NCBI GenBank assembly: GCA_027310975.1
Contig: DAICZV010000013.1
Location: forward strand, 9,489 to 17,396
Length of the DNA: 7,908 bases
From: a bacterium
Lineage (GTDB): Bacteria; Patescibacteriota; Minisyncoccia; UBA6257; GWB1-50-10
Reading direction: 5' to 3'
Below the pieces are notes generated by a model. It was not told the DNA's origin, made no database searches, and saw only the letters and a program-made list of their open reading frames with translations. This document shows positions 4,286 through 7,908 of this stretch, piece by piece (positions within the stretch are counted from its first letter, which is position 1; every line of letters starts with the position of its first letter). The position numbers were made by a program, and so were the translations under genes.

Positions 4286-6334
4286 CTATTTTTCTTGCAG
4301 CTGTTTAACCGAAAGGGCTATCTTCCCCTCTTCCGCGCGGATAACCTTGGCGCGAACCGTGTCCCCGATCTTCGCAACGTCGCCTATCTCTTTGACGAAT
4401 CCGTCTTTGAACTCGGAGATGTGGACCATGCCGTCCCGGCCGCCGCCGAGGTCAACGATGGCGCCGAAATCCAGGAGCTTGATGATGGGCCCTTCCACGA
4501 TCTCGCCTACTTTATATTCTTTGGTGATGCCCTGGACCGCCCGGATGGCTTTGTCCACGAGCGCCTGGTCCACGCCCGAGATGAAGACGGAGCCGTCCTC
4601 TTCAATGTCTATGCCGATTTGGTTGTCGCAGTCGGCGATGATGCCGTTGATGACTTTGCCGCCGGGACCGATGAGCTCGCCGATCTTCTCCGGGTTGATG
4701 TGGAGCGTGAATATCTTCGGGGCGAAAGGCGAAAGTTCGTTCCGGGGATGCGCAATGGTCTTCTCCATGACGTCCAAGATTTTGAAGCGGGCCTTCTGCG
4801 CGGCCGCGAGCGCTTCGGCGAATATTTTCTCGTTAATGCCGCCGATCTTCACGTCCATCTGGATGGCGTTCACGCCGTCCCGGGTTCCCGCCACCTTGAA
4901 ATCCATGTCGCCGTAGTGGTCTTCCGGACCCTGGATGTCGGTTAATATTTTATATTCGCCTTTGTCGTTGGACATAAGCCCGATTGCGATGCCCGCGACG
5001 TGCTTTTTTATCGGCACGCCCGCGTCCATCAAGGAGAGCGAGGCGGCGCAGGTGGAGGCCTGCGAAGAAGAGCCGTTGGACGAAAGCGTTTCCGCGACGA
5101 TGCGGACGATGTACGGAAAATCTTCCGTCTTCGGTATCATGGCCGCGATGGCCTTGGCGGCCAAAGCGCCGTGACCGATCTCGCGCCGGCCCGGGCTCCG
5201 GGAACGCCCCGCTTCGCCGGTAGCGAATTTAGGAAAATTGTAGTGGAGCATGAAGCGCTTCTTGGTGGTTCCCTCCATCGTCTCAACGAGCTGTTCGGCT
5301 CCGGGCGCGGCGAGGGTTGTGACCGCGAGGACATGCGTTTCGCCCCGGGCGAAGACGGCCGATCCGTGCGTGCGCTTGAAAAGGCCGACCTCGGCTAAGA
5401 GGTCGCGCACCTCGTCCATGGCGCGGCCGTCCACCCGGCGGCCGTTTTTAATGGCCTCCTCATGGACGAAGTTATCAATGAATTCTTCAAAAATTATTTC
5501 GGCGATGTTATTAACCTCTTCCGATTCTCCGCTTTGCGCGAGATGCTCAAAAAGCCCCGCCTTCAAAGCATCGGTCGTTTTGTTCTTCAAGGCCTCGCTC
5601 GCGGCCGGCTTCAAAAAGTCCTCTATTTTCTTGCGCAGGGCAGGGTCGGCTTCGGCGAGAGCGACGTCCGCTTTCGGACGGCCGATCTCCTCAACTATCT
5701 TCCGTTCAAAAGCCACGAGCGTCTTGATCTTCTCCGCGGCAGAGCGAAAAACGGCCGTCGCATCGGCTTCGGCGATCTCTTTGCCGCCGAACTCTATCAT
5801 GTTGATGAACTTGTCCGTGCCGGCGAAGAAGGCCTGATAGCCGCCGTCTTCCACCGCTTTTTCGGAGACGATTTTCACGCCCGCGACCGGTCCCTGCCAG
5901 GGAATATCGGAGGTCGCGAGGGCGGCCGAGGCCGAAAGGAGCCCAATCACGTCCGGGTCGTTCTTCTCGTCGTAGGCGAGGACGGTAATCGTGACCTGGA
6001 CTTCCCGCCGGAGGCTGGGGTCAAAGAGCGGCCGGATGGTGCGGTCAATGAGCCGGGCCGAAAGGGTCGCATCGTCCGAAGGGCGGCCTTCGCGCCGGAC
6101 GTACCGGCTGCCGATTATCTTACCCGCGGCGTAAAATCGCTCTTCGTAGTCAACGGTGAGCGGAAAAAAATCGCCGGGCTTGTCCGTCTGGCTCATCACG
6201 ACCGTCGCGAGAACCGCGGTATCGCCGCAGCGTCCCAACACCGAACCGTTCGCCTGGCCGGCGAGTTTTGAAAACTCCAGGGAAACCTCTTCCCCGTCCA
6301 AAGTCGTTTTATAAATTTTTCTATTTAGATCCAT
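4286..6334 (-). CDS. pnp: Polyribonucleotide nucleotidyltransferase (PNPase)
   Basis: The product is 682 aa, near the usual 690-730. The first RNase PH domain covers about 1-140 (KLAGQANGSVLGRCGDTAVLATV), an alpha-helical linker about 150-295, and the second RNase PH domain about 300-525. The second domain carries the phosphate site (TGEAGRSRSPGRREIGHG, about 372-389), SSNGSSSQASTCAASL, and GPEDHYGDMDFKVAG with catalytic-type Asp472 and Asp478. A KH domain follows with LIGPGGKVI (554-562), then an S1 domain (about 608-678, GEIVEGPIIKLLDFGAIVDLGGGRDGMVHIS). The enzyme degrades RNA 3' to 5' using phosphate and can add tails in reverse. It is the last gene of rpsO-NYN-pnp and overlaps the NYN gene by 14 bp. 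Its start has no Shine-Dalgarno sequence, so translation is probably coupled to NYN. Identity is essentially certain. Confidence 0.99.
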   Translation of the reverse strand: MDLNRKIYKTTLDGEEVSLEFSKLAGQANGSVLGRCGDTAVLATVVMSQTDKPGDFFPLTVDYEERFYAAGKIIGSRYVRREGRPSDDATLSARLIDRTIRPLFDPSLRREVQVTITVLAYDEKNDPDVIGLLSASAALATSDIPWQGPVAGVKIVSEKAVEDGGYQAFFAGTDKFINMIEFGGKEIAEADATAVFRSAAEKIKTLVAFERKIVEEIGRPKADVALAEADPALRKKIEDFLKPAASEALKNKTTDALKAGLFEHLAQSGESEEVNNIAEIIFEEFIDNFVHEEAIKNGRRVDGRAMDEVRDLLAEVGLFKRTHGSAVFARGETHVLAVTTLAAPGAEQLVETMEGTTKKRFMLHYNFPKFATGEAGRSRSPGRREIGHGALAAKAIAAMIPKTEDFPYIVRIVAETLSSNGSSSQASTCAASLSLMDAGVPIKKHVAGIAIGLMSNDKGEYKILTDIQGPEDHYGDMDFKVAGTRDGVNAIQMDVKIGGINEKIFAEALAAAQKARFKILDVMEKTIAHPRNELSPFAPKIFTLHINPEKIGELIGPGGKVINGIIADCDNQIGIDIEEDGSVFISGVDQALVDKAIRAVQGITKEYKVGEIVEGPIIKLLDFGAIVDLGGGRDGMVHISEFKDGFVKEIGDVAKIGDTVRAKVIRAEEGKIALSVKQLQEK

Positions 6335-6896
6335 AATTGTTTCTATTTCTTGTTTCCTGTCTCTTGTCGCCCGTTCCCTGTCCCCGGTCTTTTATCTTTA
6401 GGAGCGCCTTGGGTATCCTTTCTATTTCCGTGAACTTGGTCGCGATCTCCTTGAGCTTGCCCGAAGATGTATGCCCGAAGCCGGCTACTTCAACGTCGCG
6501 GCCCATCCCGACCTTCAGATACTCCACGAGCGGAATGAAATCGCCGTCGCCCGTGACCAATATGACGACGTCCAACATCGGGCTGTAGCGGATGGCGTCC
6601 ACCGCGAGCCCCACGTCCCAGTCGCCCTTTTTCGTGCCGTCGGGGTAGACCTGGAGGTCTTTCACCCGCAAATCAAAACCGCTTTTCCGCAGGGCCTCAA
6701 AGAAAGACTCTTCGCCGAGGGCCGTATCGCTCTTCGCCACGTAGGCGAAGGCGCGAATCAAAGACCGGCGGCCGACGATATTCCGGAGGAGCTCCTTAAA
6801 GTTGACGCGGGCGCGGTAAAGATTCTTGGCCGAATGGTAAACGTTCTGAACGTCCACGAAGACGCCCACCCGTTGAGAAGGATGTTCGTAAGACAT
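6321..6896 (-). CDS. NYN-domain (LabA/DUF88-like) PIN-fold protein, probable ribonuclease
   Basis: The product is 191 aa. Residues about 8-165 form an NYN domain: strand 1 VGVFVDVQNVYHSAKNL with Asp15 and Asn18, GDWDVGLAVDAI with Asp92, Asp94 and Asp100, and VTGDGDFIPLVEYL with Asp117 and Asp119. These acids build the metal site of PIN-like nucleases, so an active endoribonuclease is likely though not shown. GKLKEIATKFTEI matches the end of LabA-type domains. The last 22 residues (170-191) are charged and low in complexity and come from a 7-nt tandem repeat, so they look like added tail rather than domain. The ATG shares a base with the rpsO stop (TAATG), and the 3' end overlaps pnp by 14 bp, implying coupled translation. 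The setting between a ribosomal protein and PNPase suggests a role in RNA turnover or ribosome quality control. Confidence 0.94.
   Translation of the reverse strand: MSYEHPSQRVGVFVDVQNVYHSAKNLYRARVNFKELLRNIVGRRSLIRAFAYVAKSDTALGEESFFEALRKSGFDLRVKDLQVYPDGTKKGDWDVGLAVDAIRYSPMLDVVILVTGDGDFIPLVEYLKVGMGRDVEVAGFGHTSSGKLKEIATKFTEIERIPKALLKIKDRGQGTGDKRQETRNRNNYGSK
6336..6384 (-). repeat. Degenerate 7-nt tandem repeat across the NYN tail and the pnp start region
   Basis: On the minus strand from 6384 to 6336 the sequence divides into seven units: GGGACAG, GGAACGG, GCGACAA, GAGACAG, GAAACAA, GAAATAG and AAACAAT. The consensus is about GRRACAR, drifting from G-rich to A-rich. The unit length is not a multiple of three, so the encoded tail shows no peptide period shorter than seven residues. 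The array ends two bases before the pnp ATG and leaves that start in an A-rich, unstructured setting. Confidence 0.7.
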
Positions 6897-7159
6897 TATT
6901 CTAATTCCAACTTCTTCGCGAGGCGGCCGTAAGCCTTCTCGTCCTTGTCCTTCAGGTTCTGAAGGAAGCGGCGGCGCTTGCCCACCATCATCAGTAAGCC
7001 CCGGCGGGAATGGAAATCCTTGGGGTTCTTCTTCAGGTGATCGGCGAGAGCCTTGATCCGCTTGGAGAGAAGAGCGATCTGGACGGGGCTGGAGCCCGTA
7101 TCCGATTCGTGCATCTGAACGTCCTTAATGGCGTTCTGTTTCTGGCGTTTCTTCAACAT
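6896..7159 (-). CDS. rpsO: 30S ribosomal protein S15
   Basis: The product is 87 aa, against the usual 88-89. All four helices are recognisable: residues 1-16, then the DTGSSPVQIALLSKRI segment (20-35), the HLKKNPKDFHSRRGLLMMVGKRRRFL core (41-66) with His41, Asp48 and Ser51 that bind the 16S three-way junction, and a basic C-terminal helix. S15 is a primary binder of the central domain of 16S rRNA and promotes platform assembly. It is the first gene of rpsO-NYN-pnp; its TAA overlaps the NYN ATG by one base. A good promoter puts the transcript start at the ATG. That leaves no leader for the S15-binding pseudoknot that controls rpsO in E. coli. It is divergent from the Xer recombinase. Confidence 0.99.
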   Translation of the reverse strand: MLKKRQKQNAIKDVQMHESDTGSSPVQIALLSKRIKALADHLKKNPKDFHSRRGLLMMVGKRRRFLQNLKDKDEKAYGRLAKKLELE

Positions 7160-7166
7160 TCCCTGG

Positions 7167-7195
7167 ATTCTACCGCAAGATTGTTGGCTTGTAAA
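7167..7195 (-). promoter_or_regulatory. Promoter of the rpsO-NYN-pnp operon
   Basis: The minus strand carries TTTACA (7195-7190), a 17-nt spacer, and TAGAAT (7172-7167). Each hexamer matches the sigma-70 consensus in five of six positions. Seven bases (CCAGGGA) lie between the -10 and the rpsO ATG, so the 5' UTR would be zero or a base or two. The AGGGA is too close to the ATG to serve as a normal Shine-Dalgarno sequence. It is the best-formed -35/-10 pair in the window. Confidence 0.75.
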
Positions 7196-7224
7196 GGTCC
7201 GATGCCATTTTGCGACACTTAATG

Positions 7225-7230
7225 TAAAAT
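7225..7230 (+). promoter_or_regulatory. -10 element of the Xer recombinase gene
   Basis: TAAAAT is followed by CAATGT and the ATG at 7237. The block from the hexamer through the start codon differs from that of comM at only one base (CAATGT here, CAATGC there). No convincing -35 is visible. A leaderless message is predicted. Confidence 0.55.
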
Positions 7231-7236
7231 CAATGT

Positions 7237-7908
7237 ATGCCTTCCGCCGAAAAATTATTGGACGACTACCTCGCTTATCTGGAGGTGGAAAAGAACCGTT
7301 CCCCCAAGACCCGCGATAACTACGAACGCTATCTCCGGCTTTTCCTCAAAGAATCCGGGGTGAAGGGCCTCTCGGATCTGACCGAATCAGCCGTGCGCGA
7401 CTTCCGCGTCTTCCTCGCCCGCCGGGACATCAAAAAGAATACCCAGAGCTATTATGTCATCGCCATCCGCAACTTCCTGAAATTCCTCCTGAAGCGCGAC
7501 TACAATGTTCTCGCTCCCGACAAAATTGAGCTCCCCAAGGTTTCGCGCCGCGACATTGAAGTTCTGGACTATTCCGAACTGGAACGGCTGCTTGCCGCCC
7601 CCAAAGGCAATTCTTTGCGCGCGCTCCGCGACCGGGCGATTTTGGAAACCTTCTTTTCAACAGGACTCCGTCTTGCCGAGCTTTGCGCCCTACCCCGCTA
7701 TATTGACCTGGGGCGCGGCGAGGTCTCCGTCCGCGGCAAGGGCGATAAGCTCCGCATTGTGTTCCTCGCCGATTCCACGAAGAAGGCCATCAAGGAATAT
7801 ATTGATAAACGCACCGACACCGAAGAGGCGCTCTTCGTGAGTTTGACCAAGAAAGGAAAAGTTCTGGGCCGCATAACTCCGCGCTCTGTGCAACGGATGG
7901 TGGATTAT
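7237..7908 (+). CDS. Xer-type tyrosine recombinase, N-terminal 224 codons (cut by window edge)
   Basis: The reading frame is open from the ATG at 7237 to the window end. Residues about 1-90 are the SAM-like core-binding domain (LLDDYLAYLEVEKNRSPKT, then NTQSYYVIAIRNFLKFLL). The catalytic domain begins near 107: RDRAILETFFSTGLRLAELCAL carries catalytic Arg145, and VRGKGDKLRIV the beta-hairpin Lys168. The 23-residue spacing between them is close to that of XerD (24). The remaining residues (HxxR, His/Trp, Tyr) lie past the window edge, so completeness cannot be judged. XerC/D-type enzymes resolve chromosome dimers at dif. Lineages with one Xer use it alone, and integrase roles also exist. I cannot separate these from this fragment. 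An overlapping ATG at 7233 is in another frame. The gene is divergent from rpsO, with 77 bp between. Confidence 0.94.
   Translation, partial: MPSAEKLLDDYLAYLEVEKNRSPKTRDNYERYLRLFLKESGVKGLSDLTESAVRDFRVFLARRDIKKNTQSYYVIAIRNFLKFLLKRDYNVLAPDKIELPKVSRRDIEVLDYSELERLLAAPKGNSLRALRDRAILETFFSTGLRLAELCALPRYIDLGRGEVSVRGKGDKLRIVFLADSTKKAIKEYIDKRTDTEEALFVSLTKKGKVLGRITPRSVQRMVDY

Noticed and set aside
5462..6271. Open plus-strand frame of 269 codons opposite pnp
   Set aside because: It is antisense to the first RNase PH domain and linker of PNPase, with Arg/Gly/Val-rich nonsense composition and no motif.
1..7908. CRISPR array, tRNA, rRNA, toxin-antitoxin pair, transposase or prophage gene
   Set aside because: I looked for regular direct repeats, cloverleaf-type segments, rRNA-conserved strings and the usual protein motifs and saw none. 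The Xer fragment alone does not show a mobile element.

Overview
The window looks like a piece of a Patescibacteria (CPR) genome, most likely a Parcubacteria-type lineage. The evidence is compact gene packing, a TGA stop used as a stop (standard code, so not the Gracilibacteria-type recoding), a short TraR/DksA zinc-finger protein, ComM, a proline-rich single-pass surface protein with an Ala/Thr linker, an NYN-domain protein, and an rpsO/pnp cluster. The base composition is G+C-rich throughout, with no island of different composition. The lineage call is inference, because no rRNA gene is present.

Layout: (1) 1-172, minus: the N-terminal end of rsmA (KsgA), cut by the window edge. (2) 223-840, plus: an exported or membrane-anchored protein with two LysM domains, transcribed divergently from rsmA; the two genes share an almost symmetric -10 box. 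(3) 830-2374, minus: comM, convergent with the LysM gene and overlapping its 3' end by 11 bp. (4) 2411-2755, minus: a TraR/DksA C4 zinc-finger regulator. (5) 2756-2983: an intergenic stretch holding a 188-bp imperfect palindrome that ends in a run of T on the minus strand. (6) 2984-4141, minus: a single-pass membrane protein with a unique external domain. (7) 4142-4285: an intergenic stretch dominated by an 89-bp palindrome. (8) 4286-7159, minus: rpsO, an NYN nuclease-like gene and pnp, tightly coupled (TAATG stop/start overlap, then a 14-bp overlap). (9) 7237-7908, plus: the N-terminal 224 codons of a Xer-type tyrosine recombinase, cut by the window edge.

Working together: rpsO, the NYN protein and PNPase form an RNA-centred operon (ribosome component, probable endoribonuclease, 3'-5' exonuclease), in which an NYN gene sits inside the classical rpsO-pnp pair. 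ComM (branch migration in DNA uptake/transformation) and the Xer recombinase are DNA-recombination functions. The LysM protein and the single-pass protein belong to the envelope.

The most striking structural signal is at the gene starts. Six of the nine start codons (rsmA, comM, dksA-like, membrane protein, rpsO, xer) lie only 6 or 7 nt after a good -10 hexamer, and none has a convincing Shine-Dalgarno sequence at normal spacing. This predicts leaderless mRNAs as the usual mode here. Other points worth checking are the two large palindromes on either side of the membrane-protein gene and a degenerate 7-nt tandem repeat that encodes the tail of the NYN protein just before pnp.
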